The position numbers were made by a program, and so were the translations under genes. From Catenuloplanes atrovinosus (lineage in GTDB: Bacteria; Actinomycetota; Actinomycetes; Mycobacteriales; Micromonosporaceae), in contig NZ_JAVDYB010000001.1 of assembly GCF_031458235.1 (NCBI RefSeq), positions 8,643,001 through 8,707,000 of the forward strand: a stretch of DNA of 64,000 nucleotides, written 5' to 3'. Positions 1 to 9,000 of the stretch are shown piece after piece. Positions within the stretch are counted from its first letter, which is position 1, and every line of letters starts with the position of its first letter. The notes under the pieces are model-generated. The model was not told the origin of the DNA. It worked only from the letters and a program-made list of their open reading frames with translations, and did not search any database.

Positions 1-227
1 TCGACGACCAGCGTGTCCGGCTCCAGCGGCGCCCGGTTCTCGGTGAGCAGCCCGTACGCACCGAACACGCCGAGCACCAGCGCGCCCACCAGCACGCTGC
101 CGACCAGGGCCAGCCCCAGCCGCCGCATCGGCAGGTCGTTGGTCTCCGGCTCGCCGGAGACCATCGCCGACACGATGCGGCGGGTCACGAAGCGGTACGC
201 CTGCACCTGATCACGGCGGGTACGCAT
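1..227 (-). CDS. eccB: Type VII secretion protein EccB, N-terminal part
   Basis: EccB is a membrane-anchored periplasmic subunit of the ESX secretion pore. Only the first 75 residues are in the window; the rest lies beyond base 1. The visible part starts MRTRRDQVQAYRF, the usual EccB opening (basic cytoplasmic leader with RDQ.Q.Y.F), followed by VTRRIVSAMVSGEPE, then one hydrophobic segment at about residues 44-62. The start at 227 is supported by GGGGAGGA 7 bases upstream. It is divergent from eccE across 126 bases, so both genes probably share a promoter region. Assignment rests on the N-terminal motif and the neighbouring ecc genes. Confidence 0.88.
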   Translation of the reverse strand, partial: MRTRRDQVQAYRFVTRRIVSAMVSGEPETNDLPMRRLGLALVGSVLVGALVLGVFGAYGLLTENRAPLEPDTLVV

Positions 228-353
228 GAACGATTTCCTCCCCCGAAGCTGCGCCGCGAGACGTCACGGGTTCCTGCCGTGTCGCGCGCGTCCCTACGAT
301 AAGGGTCCGCCGGTAGGGCCGGGGGACCGCGAGGCGAGGAAGGGCACACGGGG

Positions 354-1544
354 ATGACCATTACCGACACGAGGCGACGGGGCGCGCCCCCGCTCCCGGC
401 CGAACGCCGGCGCGGCAGGCTGGGCGGCCTCTCCGTGGCGCAGCTGGTCTGCGTCGAGGTGGCCGTGGTGGCCGTGCTCGCGTCGCTCGGCGGCCCGGTG
501 TGGGCGCTGCCCGTGGCCGGCGTGCTCGCCGTGGTGCTGCTGGTGCTGGCGTTCGCCCGGCGCAAGAGCCGCTGGTGGTTCGAGCACCGCGTGGTCAGCC
601 GCCGGTTCCGGGAGCGGGCCCGGGCCGCCGCCGCGTCGCCGGACCGGGAGCTGGCCGCACTCGCGCCGCACCTGAGCGTGACGGAGATCCGGGAGCGCGG
701 CACGCCGATCGGCGTGGGGCGCGACGACATGGGCTGGTTCGTGGCGCTGGCCGTGGACGCGGGCGGCGACACCGCCGCCGACGCCGGGCTCGGTGCGGAC
801 CGGATCGGCCGGATTCTCGCCGAGTCCGCGCTGCCGGTCTCCGCGCTGCAGGTGGTCACCCATCTCGTACCGGCGCCGACCTCGTTCCTCGACCACGCGG
901 CGCCGGCCGTCCGGTCGTACCGGGAGCTCCTCGGCGGCCTCACCATCCCCGCGGACTCGCGCGTCTGGGTCGCCGCCCGGCTGCGCCCCGCGGACGCGCT
1001 CGCCGCCAGCGCCAGCCGCGGCGGCGGGCCCGAGGGCGTGCACCGCGCGCTCGCCGCGCTGCTCGGCCGGATCGGCAAGACGCTGGACAGCGCCGGCTTC
1101 GTCTCGCAGCCGCTCACCGCGACCGAGCTGACCGCGGCCGTCGCCACCGTGGCCGGCCTCACCGGCGCGGCCGTCACCGGCGACGCCGTCCCCGCCCCGC
1201 AGGCCCCCCGGGAGAACTGGGCGGGCTGGCAGGGCACCGAGGCGATCCACGTCGGCTTCCTCGCCACCCGGCTCTCCCCGTCCGGCCTGTCCGTCGCCGC
1301 CCGCCGCCTCCCCGAGGTCGGCGCGCTCTCCGCCACCGTCGCCGTGGTGCTCAACCGCCGGCCGGACGGCGACCTGCGCATGCAGGCGATCGTGGACGTC
1401 GCGGCGCGCGCGACCACGGCCGCGGAGACGTTCGCCGCGGTCACCGGCATCTTCGACCAGTGCGGCATGCAGCTTCGCCGCCTCGACGGACAGCACGCCG
1501 CGGCGATCTACGCGACCGCGCCCACCGGAGGAGCGATCGGATGA
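354..1544 (+). CDS. eccE: Type VII secretion protein EccE
   Basis: EccE is a peripheral membrane subunit of the ESX core complex. The 396-residue product has a basic leader, two adjoining hydrophobic segments at about residues 24-62, then the family-typical turn RRKSRWWFEHR followed by a soluble domain. The length fits actinobacterial EccE. It is the first gene of a rightward pair and overlaps the next gene by an ATGA junction, implying translational coupling. EccE is the least conserved core subunit, so context (eccB, eccD, eccC, esx, mycP nearby) carries part of the call. Confidence 0.85.
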   Translation: MTITDTRRRGAPPLPAERRRGRLGGLSVAQLVCVEVAVVAVLASLGGPVWALPVAGVLAVVLLVLAFARRKSRWWFEHRVVSRRFRERARAAAASPDRELAALAPHLSVTEIRERGTPIGVGRDDMGWFVALAVDAGGDTAADAGLGADRIGRILAESALPVSALQVVTHLVPAPTSFLDHAAPAVRSYRELLGGLTIPADSRVWVAARLRPADALAASASRGGGPEGVHRALAALLGRIGKTLDSAGFVSQPLTATELTAAVATVAGLTGAAVTGDAVPAPQAPRENWAGWQGTEAIHVGFLATRLSPSGLSVAARRLPEVGALSATVAVVLNRRPDGDLRMQAIVDVAARATTAAETFAAVTGIFDQCGMQLRRLDGQHAAAIYATAPTGGAIG

Positions 1545-2242
1545 CCCAGTTGCACGCCGTCACCGGACGGTTCACCACGGAGCCGGACGGGCTCGCCGCG
1601 CTCACCACTCCGGTACCCCGCGGTGGCCTGCTGCTCGGCCGCGACCGCAACGGGGTGCCCGTACCGCTGCGGATCTTCCGTCCCGAGGGCACCGACGTCG
1701 CGCTGATCGGCAACTGGTGGGCCGCCCGCCTGATCGTCTTCCGCGCGCTCGCGCTCGGCGCCCGCGTGGTGGTCAGCTCGCACGCACCCGACCAGTGGCA
1801 GAACCTCGGCCAGTGGGCCACCGGCCGCCCCGACCGCCTGATGCTGGTCCACGGCCTGGCCAACCCCGGCTCCATCCCGTCCGGCACCGCCATCCAGCCG
1901 ATCCTGCACGTGGTCGACGTCAACCCCGAGGCCGCCGAGGCCGCGCTCACTCAGCCGCTCCAGCCCTGGCAGGCCCGCCTCACCGTGGTCCAGCAACTGG
2001 TCCCCGCCGCCGGCACCGTCCTCCGCGCCGCCGACTTCGCCATCGTCCAGCGCCTGAACGCCACCGAGGCCTCCGTCGGCGCCGCCCCCCTCCGCCTGAC
2101 CGGCCGCGACGTCAAGCTCTTCCAGCGCCTCAACGTCGACATGGCGGTCCTGCTCGGCGTCGGCCCCGAGGCCCAGTACTTCTGGTTCACCCCGACCACG
2201 ATCGAACAACAGTCCCTGGGGCAGGCCCCTCGACGAGCCTGA
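1541..2242 (+). CDS. Type VII locus protein of unknown function, coupled to eccE
   Basis: The 233-residue protein starts inside the eccE stop (ATGA at 1541-1544). It shows no signal peptide or clear membrane helix. The N-terminal half has the feel of a degenerate nucleotide-binding fold: GGLLLGRDRNGVPVPLRIF, then VALIGNWWAARLIVFRALALG where a P-loop would be, but without the GK[ST] signature. It resembles the nucleotide-free ATPase-like accessory proteins seen beside eccE in actinomycetes, but I do not recognise a named family. Coupling to eccE suggests a role in assembly of the secretion machine. The IS110 element lies 42 bases beyond its stop. Confidence 0.7.
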   Translation: MTQLHAVTGRFTTEPDGLAALTTPVPRGGLLLGRDRNGVPVPLRIFRPEGTDVALIGNWWAARLIVFRALALGARVVVSSHAPDQWQNLGQWATGRPDRLMLVHGLANPGSIPSGTAIQPILHVVDVNPEAAEAALTQPLQPWQARLTVVQQLVPAAGTVLRAADFAIVQRLNATEASVGAAPLRLTGRDVKLFQRLNVDMAVLLGVGPEAQYFWFTPTTIEQQSLGQAPRRA

Positions 2243-2254
2243 AACCCCTTCCTT

Positions 2255-2287
2255 TCCCGCTTCCGGCGGGTCGGCTCCCGCATGCTC
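2255..2287 (+). repeat. Left half of dispersed repeat, interrupted by IS110
   Basis: This segment continues, across the inserted IS110 element, into 3787-3828. Joined at the shared CTC it reconstitutes the uninterrupted inverted copy at 23825-23897 (this half differs by two substitutions and one indel). It contains the hairpin CCCGC-TTCCG-GCGGG. Both copies lie between convergent genes, like a REP or terminator-type element. Confidence 0.8.
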
Positions 2288-2349
2288 ATTGGTCAACATG
2301 GGTGGTGCCCGGGTCTGTATGGGTCGGGTAGCACCGGGTGTTCGTTGGG

Positions 2350-2490
2350 TCATTGCCTCTGCTTGCGAGATTTTTGAGGTCCTGCGGGAGTTCTGCGAGG
2401 CCTGACGGGCGCCCGGGGTGCCACCTTGACCGACGACAGAGCTATGCACCTTGTCGAGTGCCGGTCAATGAGCTTTCGGTGGTGGTGGTC
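2350..2490 (+). ncRNA. Candidate IS110 bridge RNA in the left end
   Basis: IS110 elements of this layout encode a bridge RNA with a target loop followed by a donor loop. Segment 2381-2390 (CCTGCGGGAG) can pair with the top strand of the right target flank CTCCCGCGGG (3787-3796), with nine Watson-Crick pairs and one G-U. It sits in a loop closed by GCCTC (2355-2359) and GAGGC (2397-2401). Segment 2463-2472 (GGTCAATGAG) can pair with the element's own left end CTCATTGGTC (2285-2294) at all ten positions, two of them wobble. Segment 2436-2444 matches 3778-3786 at 8 of 9 positions, as a left-donor guide should. Order and polarity fit the published IS621 RNA. The boundaries are estimates. Confidence 0.6.
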
Positions 2491-2540
2491 CCCGGGAGCC
2501 GCCTGGTGTTTCCCCTGCTGCTGCAACAGCGAGGAATCCT

Positions 2541-3776
2541 GTGGTGAGTGTGGCAAAGACGGTGGTGTCGGGTCGAGTGCGGTGGGCGGGAGTCGACTGG
2601 GCGAAAGATGATCATGTGGTGTGTGTGGTCGACGAGGCCGGGCGGGTGGTGGAGCGGGTCACGGTGACGCACAAGGCGGCGGGGCTGGCCCGGATGGTCG
2701 GGGTGCTGGACCGGCATGAGGTGGACGCGGTCGGGATCGAGCGGGGTGACGGGCCGGTCGTCGATGCGCTGCTCGATGCGGGTCTTCCGGTGTTCGTGAT
2801 TGCTCCGGGGCAGGTGAAGGCGTTGCGGGGCCGGTATGGGTCGGCGGGGAACAAGGATGACCGGTTCGATGCGTTCGTGCTGGCCGATGTGGTGCGCACG
2901 GACCGGGCTCGGCTCACGCCCCTGTGCACCGATCGGGATGACACGGTGGTGTTGCGGCGGTTGTCGAGGGCGCGTAAGGACGTGATCGGGCATAGGGTCG
3001 CGGCGGCGAACCAGCTACGGGCGCATCTGGACACCGCCATGCCCGGGACGGTCGGGTTGTTCGCGGACCTGGACTCGCCGATCAGTCTGGCGTTCCTGGC
3101 CGTGTTCACCAGCCAGGACGCCCTGGACCGGTTGACCGAGGCCCGGCTGGCCCGGTGGCTGGCCCGGCAGCGGTATTCCGGGCGGACGTCAGCGGCGGTG
3201 TTGCTGGCGCGGATCCGGTCCGCGCCCCGCGGGCCGCAGGGCCCGGCCGGGGCCGGGCTGGCAGGGATCACCGTCGCGCTCGTGGCGATCCTGCAGAGCC
3301 TCGTCGCGCAGATCAAAGCCCTCAGCACGCAGATCGGTGAGGCATTCGACGCCCACCCCGACGCGCCGATCTTCGCCGGCCTGCCGAAAGCCGGCACGAT
3401 CCGCGCGGCCCGGCTTCTGGCCGAGATCGGTGACGCCCGCGGCCGGTTCCCCACCCCGAACGCGATGGCCTGCCTGGCCGGCGCCGCTCCCTCGACCCGC
3501 CAGTCCGGCCGATCGAAGGTGGTCACGTTCCGCTGGAGCGCGGACAAACACCTTCGTGACGCGGTCTGCGACTTCGCCGCCGATAGCCGCCACGCCAACC
3601 CATGGGCGGCGAACCTCTACCACCGCGCCCGCGAACGCGGCCACACACACCAGCACGCCGTCCGGATCCTCGCCCGCGCCTGGCTGACAGTGATCTGGAA
3701 ATGCTGGACCACGAACACCCCCTACGAACAGGACAAACACGGCCAACTCCAACTCATACTCGACCAGAGACGTTGA
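2541..3776 (+). CDS. IS110-family transposase (bridge-RNA-guided recombinase)
   Basis: The 411-residue protein catalyses insertion of its element. The N-terminal RuvC-like DEDD domain shows Asp in AGVDWAKDDH, Glu in VGIERGDG and the Asp pair in NKDDRFDAFVLADVV. The C-terminal Tnp domain contains the IFAGLPKAGTIRAARLLAEIGD helix-hairpin-like segment and the GAAPSTRQSGRSK stretch that includes the family's conserved Ser. The start is GTG 2541 with AGGA just upstream; GTG 2544 and 2550 are alternatives. The frame is intact and all catalytic positions are present, so the element may be active. Codon use is slightly less GC-biased at the 5' end than in neighbouring genes. Confidence 0.95.
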   Translation: MVSVAKTVVSGRVRWAGVDWAKDDHVVCVVDEAGRVVERVTVTHKAAGLARMVGVLDRHEVDAVGIERGDGPVVDALLDAGLPVFVIAPGQVKALRGRYGSAGNKDDRFDAFVLADVVRTDRARLTPLCTDRDDTVVLRRLSRARKDVIGHRVAAANQLRAHLDTAMPGTVGLFADLDSPISLAFLAVFTSQDALDRLTEARLARWLARQRYSGRTSAAVLLARIRSAPRGPQGPAGAGLAGITVALVAILQSLVAQIKALSTQIGEAFDAHPDAPIFAGLPKAGTIRAARLLAEIGDARGRFPTPNAMACLAGAAPSTRQSGRSKVVTFRWSADKHLRDAVCDFAADSRHANPWAANLYHRARERGHTHQHAVRILARAWLTVIWKCWTTNTPYEQDKHGQLQLILDQRR

Positions 3777-3786
3777 CACAGAGCAA

Positions 3787-3828
3787 CTCCCGCGGGCACC
3801 GGTCGTCGCTGGCGCTCCTCCCTGCCGG
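3787..3828 (+). repeat. Right half of dispersed repeat, interrupted by IS110
   Basis: These 42 bases are identical, in inverted orientation, to 23825-23866. Together with 2255-2287 they make the repeat that received the IS110 insertion. Similarity stops at 3828. Confidence 0.85.
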
Positions 3829-3970
3829 TCCCGCCTGCCAAGCCCTCGCGGGTTTGGGCGGTCGTCGGGGCTTGTCCGTGCCGGTGGCGTCTGTGGCAAG
3901 CCCCGAGGCATCGGGGTCGCCGGCGCCTCTTCGAGCCGGTGAGGCCTCGCAAGCATGTCGGGCACTCTGT

Positions 3971-4073
3971 GCCCGAAATCTCACGATAAAGCGTCTGGGA
4001 GCGCGCTCGGCGAGGTGAGATGCTGCCGCGCGCCTGTGCCGCCTGTCGATACCCTTTATCGCGATATTCGGGC
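3971..4073. repeat. Imperfect inverted repeat, about 20 bp arms
   Basis: The left arm at 3971-3991 begins GCCCGAAATCT and ends CGATAAAG. The right arm at 4054-4073 is its near reverse complement (CTTTATCGCGA...TTCGGGC). The arms lie about 62 bases apart. Just before the left arm, GGGCA-CTCTG-TGCCC (3960-3974) is a separate small hairpin. The AT-richer arms stand out from the surrounding GC. This could be the ends of a small non-autonomous element, or a paired terminator; no target duplication was identified. Confidence 0.5.
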
Positions 4074-4192
4074 ATGGGTGGCCTGATCAGGCGGTCGGCC
4101 TTGGGCTTCGCTTCTGTGACGTAGCGAGCTGACGCGACCAGACAGCGTCGTTCGGCCACCTGGGCGGTCCGACCCGCCGGAGCTGGCGGCCC

Positions 4193-4262
4193 GACCTGGT
4201 GGGTCCTGTGGACCTGGTGGGTCCTGTGGACCTGGTGGGTCCTGCGGACCGGTGGGTCCGCC
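4193..4262. repeat. 18 bp tandem direct repeat, three units plus a variant
   Basis: The unit GACCTGGTGGGTCCTGTG occurs at 4193-4210 and 4211-4228, then with one change at 4229-4246, then as a degenerate fourth unit. Each unit contains GGTCC/GGACC so neighbouring units can fold on each other. There are no spacers, so it is not a CRISPR array. Confidence 0.8.
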
Positions 4263-4520
4263 GGCCCGGCGGACACAACGGGCCGGACCCGCCGGACCTG
4301 GCGGCGCGCCGAACCGGCAGGAGCCACCGGACCGGCCCGGCGGACCCTATGGACCGGCCAACCTAACGGACCGGACCCGGCGAACCTGGCCCACCGGCGA
4401 ACCCGGCCCGCTGGTCGACCCGTGTCCCGGCGCGGTGGGATGGGGAGATCCGCGGGAGACCGGCTCAGGCGAGCCGGAACCGCGGATTCCGCGAGGAGTG
4501 ATGAAAGTGGAGCAAAGGGG

Positions 4521-5912
4521 CTAGGCGCTGATCGTGGTGATCCAGTTGTAGAGGCCGCAGACCCAGGCCGCGAGCGGGACCACGGCCAGGATCAGGACGA
4601 TCTCCCAGATGTCCAGCAGCCGCCCCCAGATCGGCGCGATCCGCTTGCCCGCCACGGACAGGCCGTAGATCAGCGACACCGCGGCCACGATGATCAGGCC
4701 GCCCAGGACCAGGCCCAGCCGTGCCGCCCAGCCGCCCCAGCCGAAGACGGCGAACGCGGTCAGGATCAGTCCCGCACCGCCCGCGAGCAGTGACGGAAGG
4801 CGCTCGCGGCGGGACGGGTACGGCCGGGCGCGCAGCAGCAGGAGCAGCGCGAGGACCAGGCAGAGCAGCGTGGCGCTGAGCCGGCCGTCGAACGCGAGCG
4901 TGATCTCCGCGCCGAGCGCGATGGCGGAGACGGTCCAGATGAGCGCGGTCAGGTACTCGTCGGCCCGCTCGCTGAGCTGGAGGACGTGGCGCCCGTCGAC
5001 GGACTCGTCGTCGGCCTTGAGGTCCTCCGGGCCGGTCGGGATGGACGGCACCGGTACGCGGGCCAGCCGGTACGACATCATCGGCAGCACCGGGTGGAAC
5101 GCGAACACCACGGCCGCGACGATGGCGGCGGCCGGCGCGGCGGAGAGCCCGAAGACGAGGCAGATGCCGGCGCCGAGCGCGAGCGCCACGCCGGCCGCGG
5201 CGGAGCCGAGGAACAGCGGTGTCGCATAGCCGACCGCGAGCGTGGCGACCACGCCCAGCATGAGCAGCACGGCCGCGCCGATCAGCACGTGCGGCGCGCC
5301 GAGCTGCCCGATCGTGGCGTCGCCGGCCAGCAGCAGCGTGCCGCCGACGGTGCCGTAGACCAGCGCGACGCCGGCCACCATGGCGCCGCTGCGCCCGTCG
5401 CCGGCCGCGCGGGACAGCATGGTCGCGGTGAGCATGAGCAGCGCGGCGGCGGCCAGCGCGGCGACGCCACCGGGCAGCTGCGGCGGGCCGGAGAACAGCA
5501 CGCCGATCGCGCCGGCGAGCAGCGCGGCGGCCGCGAAGCCGACCGAGAAACGCCTGGTCATCGCCGTGTCCCAGCGGCCCTCGCGGGTCTGGGTGGCGGT
5601 GGCGACCGCGTCGACGATGTCGTCGAAGACCACCTCGGGACGGGCCGCGGCGCGGGGCGTGAAGTAGAGCAGCTCGCCGTCGCGGATCTCCAGCTCGACC
5701 GCGGTGCGCGAGCTGTCCAGCGGCTTCCCGCCGAGCCGGGCCAGCGCCCAGCCGCCCTGCGCGGCACCCTGGTCGGCGACCTCCTCGCCGGCGTGCCGGA
5801 GCACGGTCGGCAGCAGGTCAGCCAGCGGTACGTCGGACGGCAGCGCGAGGTCGAGCCTCGTCCTGGGCGCGACGATGGTGACCCTGCTGCTCCCGCTCAC
5901 TGTGGCGGCCAT
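4521..5912 (-). CDS. eccD: Type VII secretion integral membrane protein EccD
   Basis: EccD forms the membrane-spanning ring of the ESX translocon. The 463-residue product has an N-terminal ubiquitin/YukD-like domain (about residues 8-90: SRVTIVAPRTRLDLALP, ending GELLYFTPR) and then about eleven hydrophobic helices from residue 120 to the C-terminus. The length is normal for the family. The start at 5912 is preferred over a longer frame from 5939 because GGGGAGG lies 8 bases before it. It is divergent from eccC across 138 bases, which must contain both promoters. It is convergent with the eccE pair, and the IS110 insertion lies in that convergent gap. Confidence 0.92.
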   Translation of the reverse strand: MAATVSGSSRVTIVAPRTRLDLALPSDVPLADLLPTVLRHAGEEVADQGAAQGGWALARLGGKPLDSSRTAVELEIRDGELLYFTPRAAARPEVVFDDIVDAVATATQTREGRWDTAMTRRFSVGFAAAALLAGAIGVLFSGPPQLPGGVAALAAAALLMLTATMLSRAAGDGRSGAMVAGVALVYGTVGGTLLLAGDATIGQLGAPHVLIGAAVLLMLGVVATLAVGYATPLFLGSAAAGVALALGAGICLVFGLSAAPAAAIVAAVVFAFHPVLPMMSYRLARVPVPSIPTGPEDLKADDESVDGRHVLQLSERADEYLTALIWTVSAIALGAEITLAFDGRLSATLLCLVLALLLLLRARPYPSRRERLPSLLAGGAGLILTAFAVFGWGGWAARLGLVLGGLIIVAAVSLIYGLSVAGKRIAPIWGRLLDIWEIVLILAVVPLAAWVCGLYNWITTISA

Positions 5913-6050
5913 GGTTGCCTCCCCGTGGATCCAAGCCACTCACGATTCGTGAGGAGAGTACCTACGATGGCGAACGCTAGGATGCCCACCCGACGCCGGG
6001 CTCGGTGAGGGCGGCGTCCGACGGGGGAAGATCGGGGAGGCGAGACGCGG

Positions 6051-9000
6051 ATGAGTACGGTGCTGTTCCGGCGGCCACCGCGGCGGCAGGGGCCACAGTT
6101 GCCCCGGGGCGAGGTGCTCCTGGAGTCACCGCCCGAGCTGCCGGAGGAGCTGCCGAAGAGCCTCGGCCAGCTGATGATGATCCTGCCGATGCTCTGCGGC
6201 GTGGGCGCGATGGCGTTCCTGTACGCGGGGCGGCAGGGCGGCACCATGATGTGGATCGCGGGTGGCCTGTTCGGCGTCTCGATGCTGGGCATGGCGGTGG
6301 GCCAGTTCGGCAACAACAACGACAAGGCCGAGCTGAACGCGGACCGCCGCGACTACATGCGCTACCTGGCGCAGGTGCGCAAGCGGACCCGGCGCGCGGC
6401 CGACCAGCAGCGCGCCGCCACCACGTGGAAGCATCCGGAGTCGGACGCGCTGTTCTCGTTCGCGGCGTCCCGGCGGATGTGGGAGCGGCGGGTCACCGAG
6501 GACGACTTCGGCGAGGTGCGGATCGCGCTCGGCCCGCAGCAGCTCGCGGTGCAGATCGTCACGCCGGAGACGAAGCCGGTGGAGGACCTGGAGCCGATGT
6601 CCGCGATCGCGCTGCGCCGGTTCGTCCGGTCGCACTCGGTCGTGCCGGACCTGCCGATCGCGCTGTCCATCCGGTCGTTCAGCCGGATCGTGCTGCGCGG
6701 TGACCGCGAGCCCACGCTCGGCCTGACCCGCGCGATGCTCGGCCAGCTGACCACGTTCCAGGCGCCGGACGACCTGATGATCGCGGTGGTCGCGGCGCCG
6801 GACCGCGCGGCGAGCTGGGAATGGACGAAGTGGCTGCCGCACGCGCAGCATCCGCGCCGCACGGACGCCGCCGGTCCGCGCCGGATGGTGTTCACCACGC
6901 TGCTGGCGGCCGAGCAGATGCTGGCGGACGAGTTGGCCAGCCGGCCCCGGTTCAGCCCGGACGCGAAGCCGCTGACCACCGCGCCGCACGTGCTGGTCGT
7001 GCTGGACGGCGGCGAGGTCTCGGCGAACTGCCAGCTCTACGGCCCGGGCCTGCTCGGCACCACGGTGGTCGACCTGTCCGGCGCGGTGCCGCGGGACGCC
7101 GGCCGCTGGCTGCTCTGCCTGGACGTGACGACCGAGTCGGTCGAGGTGTTCCGCGGCAAGTCCAGCACCCACCTGGGCCGGCCGGACCAGCTCAGCATCG
7201 TCCAGGCGGAGGGCCTGGCGCGGCAGCTCTCGCCGTACCGGCTGTCCCAGCAGAGCGCGGCCTCCTCGGACGAGCCGCTGGCCCGCAGCATGGAGCTGCC
7301 GGACCTGCTCGGCATCGGCGACGCCGCCGGCGTGGACGTGAATCAGACGTGGCGGGCCCGGCCGCACCGCGACCGGCTGCGCATCCCGCTGGGTCTCGGC
7401 CCGGACGGCAACGTGGTGGAGCTGGACTTCAAGGAGTCCGCGCACGAGGGCATGGGCCCGCACGGCCTGATCATCGGTGCCACCGGTTCCGGCAAGTCGG
7501 AGCTGCTGCGCACGATCGTGGGCGCGCTCGCGGTCACGCACTCGTCGGCGGAGCTCAACTTCGTGCTGGTCGACTTCAAGGGTGGCGCGACGTTCGCCTC
7601 GCTGGACGCGCTGCCGCACACCAGCGCCGTGATCACCAACCTGTCGGACGAGCTGCCACTGGTCGACCGCATGAAGGACGCGCTGGCCGGTGAGATGGTG
7701 CGCCGGCAGGAGGCGCTGCGCGCGGCCGGCAACTACGTCTCCCGGTTCGACTACGAGAAGGCGCGGGCGGCCGGCGAGGAGCTGGAGCCGATGCCCAGCC
7801 TCCTGATCATCTGTGACGAGTTCAGCGAGCTGCTGGCCGCGAAGCCGGACTTCATCGACCTGTTCGTCATGATCGGCCGGCTGGGCCGGTCGCTCGGCGT
7901 GCACCTGCTGCTCGCGTCGCAGCGGCTGGAGGAGGGCAAGCTGCGCGGACTGGACACGCACCTGTCGTACCGGATCGGTCTGCGCACGTTCTCCGCGGTG
8001 GAGTCCCGGATCGTGCTGGGCGTGCCGGACGCGTACGAGCTGCCCAACGCGCCCGGTCACGGCTACCTGAAGACGGACACCGCGACCATGCTGCGGTTCC
8101 GGGCCGCGTACGTGTCCGGCCCGTACAAGCCGCCGGGCCGCGCGGTGCGTTCGCAGGCCGTGGTGCAGCGCCAGATCCTGGAGTACGGCACCGAGTTCAT
8201 CCCGGTGCCCGAGGTCTCCGAGCAGGTCGTCATGGTCGAGGAGGAGGAAGAGGGCCTCGGCAAGCAGCAGAGCATGCTGGACGTGCTGATCGAGCAGCTG
8301 CGCGGCCGCGGCCCGGAGGCGCACAAGGTGTGGCTGGAGCCGCTCGGCGTGCCGCCCACCATCGACGCGATGCTGCCGCCGCTCACGCCCGACCCGGTGT
8401 TCGGCCTGTCGCCGGCCGCCTGGCGGAACGCGGCGAAGCTGATGGTCCCGGTCGGCATCGTGGACCGCCCGTACGAGCAGCGCCGCGACCCGCTGGTGGC
8501 CGACCTCTCCGGTGCTGGCGGCAACGTGGTCATCGTCGGCGGCCCGCGGTCCGGCAAGAGCACGATCCTGCGGTCGCTGCTGATGTCGCTGGCGGTCACC
8601 CATTCGCCGCGCGAGGTGCAGTTCATGTGCCTCGACTTCGGCGGCGGCGCGCTGCGTGCGCTGGACGGGCTGCCGCACCTCTCCGGCGTGGCGGGCCGCC
8701 GCGACGGCGAGGCGGTGCGCCGGACCGTGGCCGAGGTGGTGTCGCTGATCGACGAGCGCGAGGCCCGGTTCACCGCGATGGGCATCGACTCGATCAGCAC
8801 GTACCGGCGGCGGCAGGCGCACGGCGAGGTGCCGGACGACCAGTTCGGCGACCTGTTCCTGGTGGTGGACGGCTGGGGCACGCTCCGCGAGGACTACGAG
8901 GAGCTGGAGCAGACGATCACCATGCTCGCCCAGCGCGGTCTCGGCTACGGCGTGCACGTGGTGCTGACCGCGGCCCGCTGGTCCGAGATCAGGATCAAGA

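Larger units (their letters stand above)
2285..3786 (+). mobile_element. IS110-family insertion sequence, about 1.5 kb
   Basis: The ends are defined by comparison with the empty copy of the target repeat at 23825-23897. The target reads GCATG-CTC-CCGCGGG, and the element is flanked by CTC at 2285-2287 and CTC at 3787-3789. The length is 1502 bp with one core copy. A 253 nt non-coding left end (2288-2540) precedes the transposase, and only 10 nt follow its stop. This layout is typical of the IS110 group rather than the IS1111 group. Sub-terminal GTCAAC (2292-2297) and GTTGAC (3772-3777) form a short inverted repeat. It splits the T7SS locus but breaks no gene. Confidence 0.9.
3829..4520. other. 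Non-coding convergent gap with repeats, no gene seen
   Basis: Between the IS110 element and the eccD stop I find no credible gene. Open frames on both strands here are Pro/Arg/Gly-rich, lack ribosome binding sites and read through the repeats. The stretch holds an imperfect inverted repeat (3971-4073), an 18 bp tandem repeat (4193-4262) and many further GGACC/GGTCC and GCCGG blocks up to about 4400. It may be decayed sequence or a strong terminator zone between convergent operons. Confidence 0.6.

Noticed and set aside
4193-4262. Regularly repeated 18 bp units suggesting CRISPR.
   Set aside because: There are no unique spacers and no cas genes nearby; it is a simple tandem repeat.
3722-4327. 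Minus-strand frame of 201 codons running from the IS110 3' end through the repeats.
   Set aside because: It reads through the IS end, the dispersed repeat and the tandem repeats; no start signal and no family features.
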